Assembly: GCF_014651995.1 (NCBI RefSeq)
Contig: NZ_BMXY01000001.1
Location: 1,612,001-1,676,000 of the forward strand
From: Cognatilysobacter xinjiangensis
Lineage (GTDB): Bacteria > Pseudomonadota > Gammaproteobacteria > Xanthomonadales > Xanthomonadaceae
Length of the DNA: 64,000 bases
Direction of reading: 5' to 3'
Shown here: positions 44,965 to 54,517 of the stretch, piece by piece
How the letters are laid out: each line of letters begins with the position of its first letter
Position numbering within the stretch: position 1 is the first letter of the stretch
The notes under the pieces: model-generated
What the model was told of the DNA's origin: nothing
Databases searched by the model: none
The model's input: only the letters and a program-made list of their open reading frames with translations
Program-made: the position numbers and the translations under genes

Positions 44965-45861
44965 TCAGTCCTCGTCCGGCCATCGGATGGACGGCATCGA
45001 CGCGGCGACGCGGGGCATCGGCTGCGCGGCGACCGCGTTCCACACCTTCAGCGCGTCCACCGTCGCCGCGACGTCGTGCACGCGCACGATCCGCGCGCCG
45101 CGCTGCACGGCGATCAGGTGCGCCGCGACCGATCCGTGCACCCGCTCCGCTGCGTCGCGTCCAGTCAGCTCGCCGATCGTGCGCTTGCGCGACAGCCCGG
45201 CCAGCACCGGCACGCCGAGATCGGTGAACCGCTCGAGGCGCGCGAGCAACTGCAGGTTGTCCTCGCGCGTCTTGCCGAAGCCGAAGCCCGGGTCGACGAC
45301 GATGTGCTTCTTGTCGATGCCCGCCATCTGCGCGGCGAAAATGCGCTCGGCGAGGAAGCGATGCACCTCGTCCACCACCTCGTCGTAGCGCGGGTCGTCC
45401 TGCATCGAGCGCGGCTCACCGAGCATGTGCATCAGCACCACCGGCACGCCGAGCGCGGCCGCCGCGTCGAGCGCCCCCTCGCGCCGCAGCGCGTAGACGT
45501 CGTTGATCATGCCTGCGCCCGCCGCCACCGCCGCGCGCATCACCTCGGGCTTGGACGTGTCGACCGACACCGGCACCTGCGTGCGTGCCGCCAGCGCCTC
45601 GATCACCGGCACGACGCGGCGCAGCTCCTCGTCGACCGGCACCTCGCCGGCGCCCGGGCGTGTCGATTCGCCGCCCACGTCGAGCACGTCCGCGCCCTCC
45701 TCCACCAGGCGCAGGCCGTGGGCGATCGCGGCGTCCGTGTCGAAGTGCTCGCCGCCGTCGGAGAACGAATCCGGCGTGACGTTGACGATGCCCATCACGC
45801 GCGGCACGTCGAGCAGGAGGCGGCGGCCGCCGCAGTCCAGGGACGGTGCGATGTCGAACAT
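44965..45861 (-). CDS. folP: Dihydropteroate synthase
   Basis: A 298-residue folate enzyme that joins p-aminobenzoate to dihydropterin pyrophosphate and is the target of sulfonamides. The conserved motifs are MGIVNVTPDSFSDGG, VGGESTRPGA, ISVDT-like VSVDTSKPEV, and DPGFGFGKTREDN. Length is slightly above E. coli (282). The start shares one base with the stop of the small membrane gene (TGATG), so the two are translationally coupled. A terminator separates this pair from ftsH upstream. Confidence 0.96.
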   Translation of the reverse strand: MFDIAPSLDCGGRRLLLDVPRVMGIVNVTPDSFSDGGEHFDTDAAIAHGLRLVEEGADVLDVGGESTRPGAGEVPVDEELRRVVPVIEALAARTQVPVSVDTSKPEVMRAAVAAGAGMINDVYALRREGALDAAAALGVPVVLMHMLGEPRSMQDDPRYDEVVDEVHRFLAERIFAAQMAGIDKKHIVVDPGFGFGKTREDNLQLLARLERFTDLGVPVLAGLSRKRTIGELTGRDAAERVHGSVAAHLIAVQRGARIVRVHDVAATVDALKVWNAVAAQPMPRVAASMPSIRWPDED

Positions 45862-46016
45862 CAGCGGCCCTCGCGTCGTTCGGCGAGGCGCATCAGCAGA
45901 AGCCCGAACGCCAACCCGAGCGCCGCGCCGACGGCGATGTTGCGCATGCCCACTCCGATCGCGATGCCCGCGCCGAGTCCGATCGCGAGGAAGCCGCCGC
46001 GGCGACGCCTGTCCAT
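45861..46016 (-). CDS. Small glycine-rich membrane protein upstream of folP
   Basis: A 51-residue protein with a basic start (MDRRRRGGF) and two glycine/alanine-rich membrane helices, FLAIGLGAGIAIGVG and IAVGAALGLAFGLLLMRL. It resembles the glycine-zipper type of small membrane proteins; I cannot name it. Its stop overlaps the folP ATG, which supports a real coding gene. The frame continues upstream across the ftsH terminator, so the ATG after that terminator (46016) is preferred. Confidence 0.6.
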   Translation of the reverse strand: MDRRRRGGFLAIGLGAGIAIGVGMRNIAVGAALGLAFGLLLMRLAERREGR

Positions 46017-46031
46017 GCCTGCTCCAACGAA

Positions 46032-46057
46032 AAAGGCCAGAGCGGACTCTGGCCTTT
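46032..46057 (-). terminator. Rho-independent terminator after ftsH
   Basis: AAAGGCCAGAG / CTCTGGCCTTT stem (11 base pairs) with a CGGA loop, 23 bases beyond the ftsH stop; the minus-strand RNA ends in T residues. Confidence 0.88.
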
Positions 46058-46080
46058 CCGTGTGTTGCTGGCAACGTCGA

Positions 46081-47976
46081 TCAGGTGCCGCTGGGCTGAA
46101 CACCGCCGAGGTGGAGACGCTTGGGCTCCTCGGTCGCCGGGCCGCCGCGGCCCCAGCCGCTCGGCGGCGGCGGATCGCGCCCGTCCATGATCGCGTCGAT
46201 CTGGCTGGCGTCGATGGTCTCGTACTCCAGCAGGGCCTTCGCCATCGCGTGCAGCTTGTCGATGTTGTCGGTGAGGATCGTCGTCGACCGCGCGTACGCC
46301 CGGTCGAGGATCCCGCGCACGACCTCGTCGATCTTGCGCGCCGTCTCGTCGGAGACGTTCTTGTGCTGCGTGACCGAACGGCCGAGGAAGACCTCGTCCT
46401 CCTCCTCGCCGTAGGCGATCGGGCCGAGCTCGTCCGACAGGCCCCACTTGGTGACCATGTTGCGCGCCATCTTGGTCGCCCGCTCGATGTCGTTCGACGC
46501 GCCCGTGGTGACCTTGTTCGCGCCGAAGATCAGCTCCTCGGCGACGCGGCCGCCGTACAGCGAGCACAGCTGCGACTCGATCGTCTGCTTGTTGTACGAG
46601 TACTTGTCGCCTTCCGGCAGGTACATCGTGACGCCCAGCGCGCGGCCGCGCGGGATGATGGTGACCTTGTAGACCGGATCGTGCTCGGGCACGAGGCGGC
46701 CGACGATCGCATGGCCCGCCTCGTGGTACGCGGTCAGGCGCTTCTCGTCCTCGCTCATCGCCATCGAGCGGCGCTCAGCGCCCATCAGGATCTTGTCGCG
46801 GGCCTTGTCGAAGTGCTCCATGTGCACCTGCTTGGCGTTATCGCGCGCGGCGAACAGCGCGGCCTCGTTGCAGAGGTTCGCGAGGTCGGCACCGGAGAAG
46901 CCCGGGGTGCCGCGCGCCACCACCATCGCGTCGACGTCGTCGCCGAGCGGCAGCTTGCGCATGTGGACCTTGAGGATCTGCTCACGGCCCTTGACGTCAG
47001 CAAGGCCCACGGTGACCTGTCGGTCGAAGCGGCCCGGGCGCAGCAGCGCCGGATCGAGCACGTCCGGACGGTTGGTCGCGGCGATGACGATCACGCCCTC
47101 GCCGCCCTCGAAGCCGTCCATCTCGACCAGCAGCTGGTTGAGCGTCTGCTCGCGCTCGTCGTGACCGCCGCCGAGGCCCGCGCCGCGATGGCGGCCGACC
47201 GCGTCGATCTCGTCGATGAAGATGATGCAGGGCGCGTGCTTCTTCGCCTGGTCGAACATGTCGCGCACGCGGCTGGCGCCGACGCCCACGAACATCTCGA
47301 CGAAGTCCGAGCCCGAGATCGAGAAGAACGGCACCTTCGCCTCGCCGGCGATCGCGCGGGCGAGCAGCGTCTTGCCGGTGCCCGGCGGGCCGACCATCAG
47401 CACGCCGCGCGGGATCTTGCCGCCGAGCTTCTGGAAGCGCGTCGGGTCGCGCAGGAACTCGACGAGCTCGCCGACTTCCTGCTTGGCCTCGTCGCAGCCC
47501 GCGACGTCGGCCAGCGTCACCTTGACCTCGTTTTCGCCCTGCATCTTCGCGCGCGACTTGCCGAAGCTCATCGCGCCCTTGCTTCCGCCCTGCTGCATCT
47601 GCCGCATGACGAAGATCCAGGCGCCGATGATCAGCAGGATCGGAAGGAAGTTCAGCAGGATGCCCCAGATCGACGGACCAGACGGCGGCGGACGCTGGGT
47701 GATGGAGACCTTGTGATGCATCAGGTCGTACATCATTCCCGGGTCGGCCGGCGCATAGGTCACGAACTGCGAGCCGTCCTTGCGCTTGCCGGTAATCGTG
47801 GTCTTGTCGTCGCTGATGACCACGTCCTGGACGCGGTCGGTCTGCACCTGCTGGATGAACTGGTCATAGGCCAGTGTCTCCGTGGCGGCGCTGCGCGGGC
47901 CGAAGGCCTGGAAGACCACCATCAGCACGACGGCGACCACCACCCACAGCAAAAGATTCTTGGCCAAGTCGTTCAT
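46081..47976 (-). CDS. ftsH: ATP-dependent zinc metalloprotease FtsH
   Basis: A 631-residue membrane AAA+ protease that degrades misfolded membrane proteins and regulators such as LpxC. Two N-terminal membrane helices (about 6-24 and 105-125) flank a periplasmic domain; the AAA module has Walker A GPPGTGKT, Walker [11 protein letters not shown] and [11 protein letters not shown]; the protease site is H418-E-A-G-H422. I choose the ATG at 47976 (MNDLAKN), because AAGG lies 7 bases before it; two further starts at 47982 and 47997 are too close to or upstream of it. The terminal ~30 residues are Pro/Gly-rich. Confidence 0.97.
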   Translation of the reverse strand: MNDLAKNLLLWVVVAVVLMVVFQAFGPRSAATETLAYDQFIQQVQTDRVQDVVISDDKTTITGKRKDGSQFVTYAPADPGMMYDLMHHKVSITQRPPPSGPSIWGILLNFLPILLIIGAWIFVMRQMQQGGSKGAMSFGKSRAKMQGENEVKVTLADVAGCDEAKQEVGELVEFLRDPTRFQKLGGKIPRGVLMVGPPGTGKTLLARAIAGEAKVPFFSISGSDFVEMFVGVGASRVRDMFDQAKKHAPCIIFIDEIDAVGRHRGAGLGGGHDEREQTLNQLLVEMDGFEGGEGVIVIAATNRPDVLDPALLRPGRFDRQVTVGLADVKGREQILKVHMRKLPLGDDVDAMVVARGTPGFSGADLANLCNEAALFAARDNAKQVHMEHFDKARDKILMGAERRSMAMSEDEKRLTAYHEAGHAIVGRLVPEHDPVYKVTIIPRGRALGVTMYLPEGDKYSYNKQTIESQLCSLYGGRVAEELIFGANKVTTGASNDIERATKMARNMVTKWGLSDELGPIAYGEEEDEVFLGRSVTQHKNVSDETARKIDEVVRGILDRAYARSTTILTDNIDKLHAMAKALLEYETIDASQIDAIMDGRDPPPPSGWGRGGPATEEPKRLHLGGVQPSGT

Positions 47977-48033
47977 CTTCATACCTTGTCGAGCCATTGG
48001 AGCACGTACTGGCTGTACGTCCCTTCAAGCTTC

Positions 48034-48051
48034 GGGCCGGTCGACCGGCCC
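48034..48051. repeat. 18-base perfect palindrome in the rlmE-ftsH spacer
   Basis: GGGCCGGTCGACCGGCCC lies 58 bases before the ftsH start, within the 165-base gap after rlmE. It could be a transcript hairpin or an operator; there is no T tract. Confidence 0.35.
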
Positions 48052-48141
48052 TCGATGACCACGGCCGCTGCACGGCCGCCGTCGCATTCGTCCACCGCTG
48101 CCGGTGGCTGTCTCCCGGGCCATGACGACCCGCGAAGCACC

Positions 48142-48774
48142 TTACTTCATGGCCGCTCGCCGACCCTGCGCGAGCGCGTACACCTCGGGCGAGCGCTTGC
48201 GCGAGGCTGCCGGCTTGCGGATCACCACCTTGTCGTAGCGCCGCCGCAGCTCCTTCACGTACTCGTCGAACCCCACGCCCTGGAAGAGCTTGATCAGGAA
48301 GTTGCCGCCGACCCGCAGGTGCTTGTCGGCGAAATCCATCGCGAGCTCGGACAGGTACATCGCGCGCGGCAGGTCGACCGAATCCACTCCACTCATGTTG
48401 GGGGCCATGTCCGAGAGGACAAGGTCCACCGGCTGTCCACCGAGCATGGCTTCCAGCTGCGATAGGACGTCATCCTCCCTGAAATCGCCATGAAGGAATT
48501 CGACGCCCGCGAGCGGCGGCATGGCGAGGATGTCCAGCGCGATCACGCGGCCGCGGTCGCCGAGTTCCTGGCGGACCCATTGCGACCAGCCGCCGGGTGC
48601 GGCGCCCAGGTCGACCACCACCATTCCGGGCTTGAGCAGCCGGTCGCGCTCGACCAGTTCCTCGAGCTTGTAGGCGGCGCGCGAGCGCAGACCCTCGGCC
48701 TTCGCCTTCTTCACGTAGGGGTCGGAGAAATGTTCCTTGAGCCAGCGGTGGCTGGACTTGCTGCGCGTGGGCAT
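48142..48774 (-). CDS. rlmE: 23S rRNA 2'-O-methyltransferase RlmE (RrmJ/FtsJ)
   Basis: A 210-residue SAM methyltransferase for U2552 of 23S rRNA, a heat-shock gene usually found before ftsH, as here. The SAM motif [15 protein letters not shown] and the catalytic K-D-K-E set can be placed in [28 protein letters not shown] and SPEVYALA. The start [25 protein letters not shown] at 48774 is canonical, though the frame runs upstream. It is divergent from yhbY. Confidence 0.96.
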   Translation of the reverse strand: MPTRSKSSHRWLKEHFSDPYVKKAKAEGLRSRAAYKLEELVERDRLLKPGMVVVDLGAAPGGWSQWVRQELGDRGRVIALDILAMPPLAGVEFLHGDFREDDVLSQLEAMLGGQPVDLVLSDMAPNMSGVDSVDLPRAMYLSELAMDFADKHLRVGGNFLIKLFQGVGFDEYVKELRRRYDKVVIRKPAASRKRSPEVYALAQGRRAAMK

Positions 48775-48853
48775 CGGCGTGTGCACGCGCCGGAAAAAAG
48801 CGGCGCGGAGCCGCATGATACCCTGCGCCTCCCCACGCTCCCGGAACGTCCGC

Positions 48854-49162
48854 TTGACCGCTCCCAGCCTTACCAATGCCCAGATCCGGTTCCTTCGCGG
48901 CCAGGCCCACGGCTTGAAGGCGATGCTGCAGGTGGGCGGCAAGGGCGTCACGCCCGCGCTGGTGGCGGAGGTCGGCCAGGCGCTCGAGGACCATGAGCTG
49001 ATCAAGATCAAGGTCGCCGCCGAGGACCGCGAGACGCGCGAGGCGCTGATCGAAGCGCTCGCCGGCGAGGCCGGGGCCGCACTGGTGCAGCGCATCGGCC
49101 ATACGGCAGTGCTCTACCGCCCGAGCCGCGAGAAGCGACAGATCGTCCTGCCGCGACCCTGA
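48854..49162 (+). CDS. yhbY: Ribosome assembly RNA-binding protein YhbY (CRM domain)
   Basis: A 102-residue protein with a single CRM domain: [49 protein letters not shown], including the GxxG loop VGGKGVT. In E. coli it binds pre-50S particles. The most likely start is the TTG at 48854, since it lands right at the family N-terminus; an ATG at 48815 would add 13 unlike residues. The gene is divergent from rlmE, a pairing conserved in many gammaproteobacteria. Confidence 0.93.
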   Translation: MTAPSLTNAQIRFLRGQAHGLKAMLQVGGKGVTPALVAEVGQALEDHELIKIKVAAEDRETREALIEALAGEAGAALVQRIGHTAVLYRPSREKRQIVLPRP

Positions 49163-49199
49163 GGCCGCGCCGCGAGCGCACCGATCCCGAGGCGACCGC

Positions 49200-49583
49200 A
49201 TGCAACTGAATCTCGAAAGCCCCGACCACCGCTACGTGCTGCGCAGCGTCGACGGCCGGTCGGCGCTGGTGAACGACCGCCGCCTGGCGAGCAGCTTCGC
49301 CGTGTCCACCGAGACGCTGATCGAGGACTGGCCGGTGACCGATGCCGGCGCACTGACGCCCGAGCAGCTGCAGCCGCTGCTGGCACTCGGCCCGGACGTG
49401 ATCGTGATCGGCAGCGGCGACCGCCAGGTGTTCGCACCCGCGGCCACGCAGGCCGCCTGCCTGCAGGCCGGCGTGGGCTTCGAGGTGATGGCCAATGCCG
49501 CGGCGGCGCGCACGTTCGTCGTGCTGGCCGGCGAAGGGCGACGCGTGGTGGCCGGCTTCGTGCTGGCGCGGGCCGACGCCTGA
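49200..49583 (+). CDS. Mth938-like (DUF498) protein
   Basis: A 127-residue protein of the Mth938-like fold: IEDWPVTDAGALTPEQLQPLLALGPDVIVIGSGDRQVFAP and GVGFEVMANAAAARTFVVLAGEGRRVVAGF match the family's strands and GSG loop. Members include NDUFAF3-like proteins and bacterial proteins next to secretion or assembly genes; the bacterial function is unknown. It is 37 bases after yhbY and probably shares its transcript. Confidence 0.82.
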   Translation: MQLNLESPDHRYVLRSVDGRSALVNDRRLASSFAVSTETLIEDWPVTDAGALTPEQLQPLLALGPDVIVIGSGDRQVFAPAATQAACLQAGVGFEVMANAAAARTFVVLAGEGRRVVAGFVLARADA

Positions 49584-49593
49584 CCGCCCGCGC

Positions 49594-50367
49594 TCAGCGC
49601 GCGGGCAGGTAGAGCAGCGGGTCGACCGGCTTGCCGGTGTAGCGGATCTCGAAGTGCAGCATGTCGCGCGGTGCGCCGCTGTGGCCCATCTCGGCGATGG
49701 TCTGCCCCGCCTTCACCAGCTGGCCTTCGTTGACCAGGCGCTTGCGGTTGTGGCCGTAGGCCGACAGCCACTGTTCGTTGTGCTTGATGATCACCAGCTC
49801 GCCGTAGCCGACCAGCCCCGCGCCCGAATAGACCACGGTGCCGTCGGCGGCCGCGCGCACCGGCGCGCCCTCGCTGCCGGCGATGTCGATGCCCTGTTTG
49901 GTCGGCTCGCCGGTGACGAAGCGTCCGACAAGGCTGCCGTCCGCAGGCCAGCGCCACGCGAAGCCGCTGGCGGGCGGCGCGGTCACGACCGGCGGTGGCG
50001 CCGGCCGCGGCGTTTGCCGCGGCGGCGCCGCGGTGCTGCCGGTGGACGGGCGGGACGGCGGGGGCGACGCGCTGCGGCTGCCGCCCGGATACAGGCGCAG
50101 GCGCTGGCCGGGATAGATCGTGTACGGCGGCGCCAGCGAGTTCCACGACGCGAGGTCGAGCACGCTGATGCCGTTGCGCGTGGCGATCGAATACAGCGTG
50201 TCGCCGCGCTGCACCAGCGTGGTAGCGCCGGGCTTGGGCGTCGACACGCGCGGCGGCGCCGGACGGCCGGACGACGCGTTCTCGCGCACCACGGTGCTGG
50301 AGCAGCCTGCGATCACCGCCAGCGCGGCGCCCAAGGCGAGGGAGCGGAAACCGATCGTATGCCTCAT
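49594..50367 (-). CDS. nlpD: NlpD-like lipoprotein, amidase activator (LysM + degenerate M23)
   Basis: A 257-residue outer-membrane lipoprotein. A signal peptide ends at lipobox VIAGC, then a LysM domain (VQRGDTLYSIATRNGISVLDLASWN), a Pro/Ser-rich linker and an M23-type domain (about 135-257). The first zinc ligand of M23 is lost (TKQGIDIAG instead of HxGxD), though the late HFEIR is kept, which fits a catalytically inactive EnvC/NlpD activator of amidase AmiC during division. Its ATG overlaps the yqaA stop. rpoS, the usual neighbour, is outside or absent. Confidence 0.93.
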   Translation of the reverse strand: MRHTIGFRSLALGAALAVIAGCSSTVVRENASSGRPAPPRVSTPKPGATTLVQRGDTLYSIATRNGISVLDLASWNSLAPPYTIYPGQRLRLYPGGSRSASPPPSRPSTGSTAAPPRQTPRPAPPPVVTAPPASGFAWRWPADGSLVGRFVTGEPTKQGIDIAGSEGAPVRAAADGTVVYSGAGLVGYGELVIIKHNEQWLSAYGHNRKRLVNEGQLVKAGQTIAEMGHSGAPRDMLHFEIRYTGKPVDPLLYLPAR

Positions 50368-50978
50368 GCGCCGTGCGACCTCCAGAGCAGCCAGCCGATC
50401 GCCGCCGCCACGAGTAGGACCGCGATCCAGCCGATGGGTTCGATGTAACGCCGCAGCGCCGCTTCCGCGCGTTCGCCACCGATGCGGATCACCAGCGCCA
50501 GCAGGTAGACGCGCTTGCCGCGCCCGACCGCCATCGCCAGCACGTAGGGAAGCAGCGGCACGCCGACGATGCCCGAGGCCCAGGTGAACACCTTCATCGG
50601 GATCGGCATGAAACCGCCGAGCACCAGGAACCAGAACACGGCCCACGGCGATTCCGCCATCTGCGACTGCACGGTCTCGATGCCCGACTCGATGCCCGGC
50701 AGCATGCCGAGCGTCGCGAACAGCGGCTTGATCGCCTCGAACGCGTAGTGGCCGAGCGCATAGCCGACCAGCGAGCCCAGCAGCGAGAACACCAGGCTGA
50801 TGCTCGCGAAGCGGAACGCGTGCCGCGGCTGCGCCACGCTCATCGGCGCCAGCATCACCTCCGGCATCACCGGGAAGATGATCGCTTCGATGAAGCTCAG
50901 CCCGGCGAGGTAGCGCTGCGCATGGCGGTGACGGGCCCAGCCGATGGCGCGGTCGTACAACGGGGCAAATAGCTTCAA
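50364..50978 (-). CDS. yqaA: YqaA-family VTT (SNARE-associated/DedA-like) membrane protein
   Basis: A 204-residue inner-membrane protein with five or six helices, typical of the YqaA branch of the VTT/DedA family: LSFIEAIIFPVMPEVMLAPMSV near the start and GGFMPIPMKVFTWASGIVGVPLLPYVLAMAVGRGKRV in the centre. DedA relatives flip lipids or maintain membrane potential, but YqaA itself is not well defined. It lies 13 bases after pcm and overlaps nlpD by four bases, in the surE-pcm-yqaA-nlpD unit. Confidence 0.9.
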   Translation of the reverse strand: MKLFAPLYDRAIGWARHRHAQRYLAGLSFIEAIIFPVMPEVMLAPMSVAQPRHAFRFASISLVFSLLGSLVGYALGHYAFEAIKPLFATLGMLPGIESGIETVQSQMAESPWAVFWFLVLGGFMPIPMKVFTWASGIVGVPLLPYVLAMAVGRGKRVYLLALVIRIGGERAEAALRRYIEPIGWIAVLLVAAAIGWLLWRSHGA

Positions 50979-50991
50979 GCCGGTCTCCGGT

Positions 50992-51669
50992 TCAGTCCAC
51001 GGTGCCCGACAGTAGCGGCACGAACACCACCGGTGCGAGCACTTCCTCGTCGAAGCCGCCGTCCGCGCGCTGGCGGATGCGGACCAGCGACTGCGAATTG
51101 GCGGGGCCGACGGGCGCGATCAGCACGCCGCCCGGCACCAGCTGCGCCTTCAGCTCGTCGACCAGCGCGGGCGCCGCCGCGGTGACGAGGATGGCATCGA
51201 ACGGGCCGTTCTCCGGCCAGCCCGCGCGGCCGTCGTCGTGTTTGCTGCGCACGGTGAGGCCGAGCGTGCGGAAGCGCTTGCGCGCGACGCGCAGCAGTTC
51301 GCCGATGCGCTCGACGGTATGCACCTCCAGGCCCAGCGCCGCGAGCACCGCGGCCTGGTAGCCCGAGCCGGTGCCGACTTCCAGCACCTTCCGCGGCTCC
51401 GACTCCATCAGTGCCTCGGTCATGCGCGCGACCACCCACGGCTGCGAGATCGTCTGCCCCTGGCCGATCGGCAGCGCAGTGTCCTCGTAGGCCCGCGAGG
51501 CCAGCACTTCGTCGATGAACAGGTGGCGCGGCACGGTGCGGATCGCGTTGAGCACGCGCTCGTCATTGATGCCGTTCGCGCGCAGGCGCTCCACCAGGCG
51601 GTCGCGCACGCGTTGCGAGGTCAGTCCGCTGCCGGTCGCTTCCGGCTTCATGTGCATCCGCATGCTCAT
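50992..51669 (-). CDS. pcm: Protein-L-isoaspartate O-methyltransferase
   Basis: A 225-residue SAM enzyme that repairs isoaspartyl residues in ageing proteins. Family motifs are [39 protein letters not shown] and the SAM loop [16 protein letters not shown], with [23 protein letters not shown]. Length is close to E. coli (208) with a few extra N-terminal residues; MSMRMHMK at 51669 gives an ATGA overlap with surE, and ATGs two and six codons later are alternatives. Confidence 0.95.
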   Translation of the reverse strand: MSMRMHMKPEATGSGLTSQRVRDRLVERLRANGINDERVLNAIRTVPRHLFIDEVLASRAYEDTALPIGQGQTISQPWVVARMTEALMESEPRKVLEVGTGSGYQAAVLAALGLEVHTVERIGELLRVARKRFRTLGLTVRSKHDDGRAGWPENGPFDAILVTAAAPALVDELKAQLVPGGVLIAPVGPANSQSLVRIRQRADGGFDEEVLAPVVFVPLLSGTVD

Positions 51670-52451
51670 GCCTCCGCGCGCGGCCGCAGCGCGCCGGCAA
51701 GGCCGCCCACCCAGCCGGCCACCTGGTCCAGCGCCTGGTAGCGCGTCAGGTCGACATGGATCGGCGTGATGGAGATGCAGCCGCGGCGCACCGCGTGGAA
51801 GTCGGTGCCCGGGCCGGCGTCCTGCTCGGCGCCGGCGGCGCCGATCCAGTACCACTGCCGCCCGCGCGGATCGACCTGCGGAATGCAGGCCTCGGCGCGG
51901 TGGCGGTTGCCCAGCCGCCCGACCTCGAAGCCGGCCACCGCGTCCCACGGCACGTCGGGCACGTTGACGTTGAGGATGGTGTCGGCCGGCAGCGGGTCGG
52001 TCGCCAGGCGCGCGACCAGCTCGACGGCCGCGCGCGCGGCCGTCTCGTAATGAAGCCCCACGTGGTCGGCGGTGGCGAGCGACACGGCGATCGCAGGCAG
52101 GCCGAGGAAGCGGCCTTCCATCGCCGCGGCGACGGTGCCGGAATAGATCACGTCGTCGCCGAGATTGGCGGTGTTGTTGATGCCGGAGACGACGATGTCG
52201 GGCTCGTCCTCGAGCATGCCGGTCAGCGCGACGTGCACGCAGTCGGTGGGGGTGCCGTAGACGCGCCAGGTGTGTTCGTCCTGCTGGAGCACGCGCACCG
52301 GGGCATCGAGCGTGAGCGAATTGCTCGCGCCGGATCTATCGCGATCGGGCGCGACGGTGATGACGGTATGGCCGGCGGCGCGCAGGTGCTCCGCGAGGAC
52401 ACGGATGCCCGGCGCGTCGACGCCGTCGTCGTTGCTGATCAGGACTCGCAT
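51666..52451 (-). CDS. surE: 5'/3'-nucleotidase SurE
   Basis: A 261-residue metal-dependent phosphatase acting on nucleoside monophosphates and short polyphosphates in stationary phase. The start [23 protein letters not shown] holds the metal-binding NDDG motif, and [40 protein letters not shown] are canonical. Length matches E. coli (253). The frame stays open upstream, but the family N-terminus is at 52451. Divergent from smr. Confidence 0.97.
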   Translation of the reverse strand: MRVLISNDDGVDAPGIRVLAEHLRAAGHTVITVAPDRDRSGASNSLTLDAPVRVLQQDEHTWRVYGTPTDCVHVALTGMLEDEPDIVVSGINNTANLGDDVIYSGTVAAAMEGRFLGLPAIAVSLATADHVGLHYETAARAAVELVARLATDPLPADTILNVNVPDVPWDAVAGFEVGRLGNRHRAEACIPQVDPRGRQWYWIGAAGAEQDAGPGTDFHAVRRGCISITPIHVDLTRYQALDQVAGWVGGLAGALRPRAEA

Positions 52452-52584
52452 GAAGATCGTGGCGCCGCGTCGAGGGCACCGCTGGCGTCGGCGGGGGGCC
52501 ATGATAGCCGAACCCCCTGCCCCGCTTCCCGGCACGCGGTCGCGTCGTCGCACGATCCGCATCGCGAGCCGCTACGCTGAACGC

Positions 52585-53133
52585 ATGGGCGAGCACGATC
52601 CGCGCGACGAAGACCTCGAACTGTTCCGGCAGGCCGTCGGGCCGGTGCGCCCGGTCGACGCGCCGCCGCTGCCGCCGTCACCGCCGAAGCCCAAGCCGCG
52701 CGCGCGCATGGCCGAACGCGACGAGGCCGCCGCGGCGAGCGAGTTCCGCCTCGCGCTCGACGAGCAACTGCTCGGTGCGGGCGACGTCCTCAGCCATCGC
52801 GCCGAATCGCTGCCGCCGGCGACGTTCCAGCGCCTCAAGCGCGGCGAGCTGTCGGCGCAGGAGGAACTCGACCTGCACGGGCTCACCGCCACGCAGGCGC
52901 AGTCGCTGCTGCGCGAGTTCCTCGCCGACGCGCGCCGCCACGGGCTGGGCTGCGTGCGCATCATCCACGGCAAGGGGCGCAGCGCGGCCGAGCTCGACAG
53001 CAGCGGCGCACCAGTGCTGAAGAACCTCGTGGACCGCGTGCTGCGCCACCGCGCCGACGTGCTCGGTTTCCACTCCGCGCCGCCCGCGCAGGGCGGCACC
53101 GGCGCGGTGGTGGTGCTGCTCGCGAAGCGCTAG
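52585..53133 (+). CDS. Smr-domain protein (MutS2 C-terminal-like nuclease fold)
   Basis: A 182-residue protein: an acidic/proline-rich N-terminal half (VRPVDAPPLPPSPPKPKPRAR) and a C-terminal Smr domain (about 95-182) with LDLHGLTATQAQSLLREFL, the GKG loop VRIIHGKGRS and HRADVLGFHSAPPAQGGTGAVVVLL. Stand-alone Smr proteins (SmrB-like) cleave mRNA at collided ribosomes in E. coli; this one has the conserved LDLHG and HGKG residues. The ATG at 52585 fits; the frame is open much further upstream. Its 3' end overlaps the convergent lipoprotein gene by four bases. Confidence 0.9.
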   Translation: MGEHDPRDEDLELFRQAVGPVRPVDAPPLPPSPPKPKPRARMAERDEAAAASEFRLALDEQLLGAGDVLSHRAESLPPATFQRLKRGELSAQEELDLHGLTATQAQSLLREFLADARRHGLGCVRIIHGKGRSAAELDSSGAPVLKNLVDRVLRHRADVLGFHSAPPAQGGTGAVVVLLAKR

Positions 53134-53369
53134 CGCGGCGTGGGTGCCGACGCCGGGTCCGTCCGCTTCATCGGCGGGTTGATCCAGGTGACGTCGATGC
53201 CGCGGGCGCGCGCCTGGTCCTCCACGCGCTGCATATAAGCGACGTCGGTGTAGATCGTGCCGCTGGCGCCCGCCCGCGGCGGGACATAGGCGCTGCGCTC
53301 CTGCGTGCCGGCGCAACCGGCGCAGAGCGATGCCGTCAGGGCGATCAGGGCGATGCGCGAAATGGCCAT
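53130..53369 (-). CDS. Small predicted lipoprotein
   Basis: A 79-residue protein with a signal peptide (MAISRIALIALTASLCAGC) ending in a lipobox-like LCAGC, then YVPPRAGASGTIYTDVAYMQRVEDQARARGIDVTWINPPMKR. I cannot name a family, but WINPPMKR looks like a conserved motif, and a lipidated outer-membrane or periplasmic role is likely. A long frame continues upstream, but the ATG at 53369 starts the signal peptide. Confidence 0.7.
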   Translation of the reverse strand: MAISRIALIALTASLCAGCAGTQERSAYVPPRAGASGTIYTDVAYMQRVEDQARARGIDVTWINPPMKRTDPASAPTPR

Positions 53370-53482
53370 GGCCGTCTTCTCCTCGGAGATCCGGTTCGGC
53401 GCCCGCCCGATGCGGGCGTCGACCCGGTTATACGCCCGCTGGAGAGCGCCGGCGCAGGCCCGGGCGGCGCGTCGACGAACGG

Positions 53483-54517
53483 TCAGGCGTAGCGCGAGGC
53501 GGATGCCCGCGTGTCGCCGATCGCATCGAGCACTGTGGTCGCGTAGGCGCCCGGCGGCAGCTCGAACGTGAGCTGCAGGACGTCGGCGTCGAGCCATGCC
53601 CAGGCCAGCGCGCCCGGGCGCAGCCGCAGCGCACGGCGCTCCTGCTCGAGGCCGGCGGCCTCCAGGCCGCGACGCAATGCCAGCACGTCGTCGCCCAGCA
53701 CCGTGTCCTCCAGCTGCCGGCATTCGCCCGTCGTGCGCGGCTCGCCGCGCCCCCAGAGCGGACCGGTAGGATGGATGTCGAAAGCCGCCAGGCGCTCGCG
53801 CAATGCCTCGGTCAGCGGCTCGGGCCCGAAGATGCTGCGGCGGCCGTCGAGCATCCACACCTCGCCCTCCAGCGGCGCGTCCCAGCAGTCGCGGCGCACG
53901 CGCTCGGCGAGCACGCGGTTGAACAACTCCGAACGCGCGGCCGAGAGCAGCAGGCTGCGCTCCTCGCGGCGAACTCGACGGCCCGCGAACATCGCGATCG
54001 CCTGCTGCACGTTGTCGCCCGCGCGGCCGAAGCGCTGCTCGCCGAAATAGTTCGGCACGCCGCGCGCGGCGATGGCGGCGAGGCGCGCGTCGACGGCGTC
54101 GCGATCGCCCGTCACCTCGCGCAGCGTCAGCACGAAGCGGTTGCCGGCCAGCGCGCCGCGCGGCAGCTTGCGCGAATGGCGCGTCACGGCCAGCACGCGC
54201 AGCGAGTCGTCCTGCAGCGTCGCGATGTCCGGCGCCTCGCGCCCCGGCAGGTGCACGCTGATGCGCTGGCGCGTGACAGCGTGGCGGTCCTTCAGGCCCG
54301 CATAGCCGATGGCCATTTCCTTGACGCCCGCCCATTCGGCGATGCGCCGCGCGGCGAACGCGGTGTTCATGCCGCGCTTCTCGATGTCGAGCAGCAGGTG
54401 CTCGCCGACGCCGCTGGCCTCGAAGCCGGCGATCTCCTCGACGATGAAGTCCTCGGGGCGCGTGCGCAGCGTCGCGGTGAGGACCGACGGGCCCAGCGCC
54501 TGGGGCAGTTCGTTCAT
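53483..54517 (-). CDS. truD: tRNA pseudouridine(13) synthase TruD
   Basis: A 344-residue pseudouridine synthase for U13 of tRNA(Glu). The family's catalytic segment [22 protein letters not shown] holds the essential Asp, and [17 protein letters not shown] and [20 protein letters not shown] match the TRUD domain. Length is close to E. coli (349). Its ATG shares one base with the ispF stop (TGATG), so it is coupled to ispF, in the usual ispD-ispF-truD order. Confidence 0.96.
   Translation of the reverse strand: MNELPQALGPSVLTATLRTRPEDFIVEEIAGFEASGVGEHLLLDIEKRGMNTAFAARRIAEWAGVKEMAIGYAGLKDRHAVTRQRISVHLPGREAPDIATLQDDSLRVLAVTRHSRKLPRGALAGNRFVLTLREVTGDRDAVDARLAAIAARGVPNYFGEQRFGRAGDNVQQAIAMFAGRRVRREERSLLLSAARSELFNRVLAERVRRDCWDAPLEGEVWMLDGRRSIFGPEPLTEALRERLAAFDIHPTGPLWGRGEPRTTGECRQLEDTVLGDDVLALRRGLEAAGLEQERRALRLRPGALAWAWLDADVLQLTFELPPGAYATTVLDAIGDTRASASRYA

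Noticed and set aside
42136-48465. A plus-strand frame of more than 2,000 codons without a stop, opposite hfq, miaA, putP, folP and ftsH.
   Set aside because: It is antisense to well-recognised genes, and its translation is a monotonous Arg/His/Ala-rich string without domains. Such long antisense frames are expected in GC-rich DNA.
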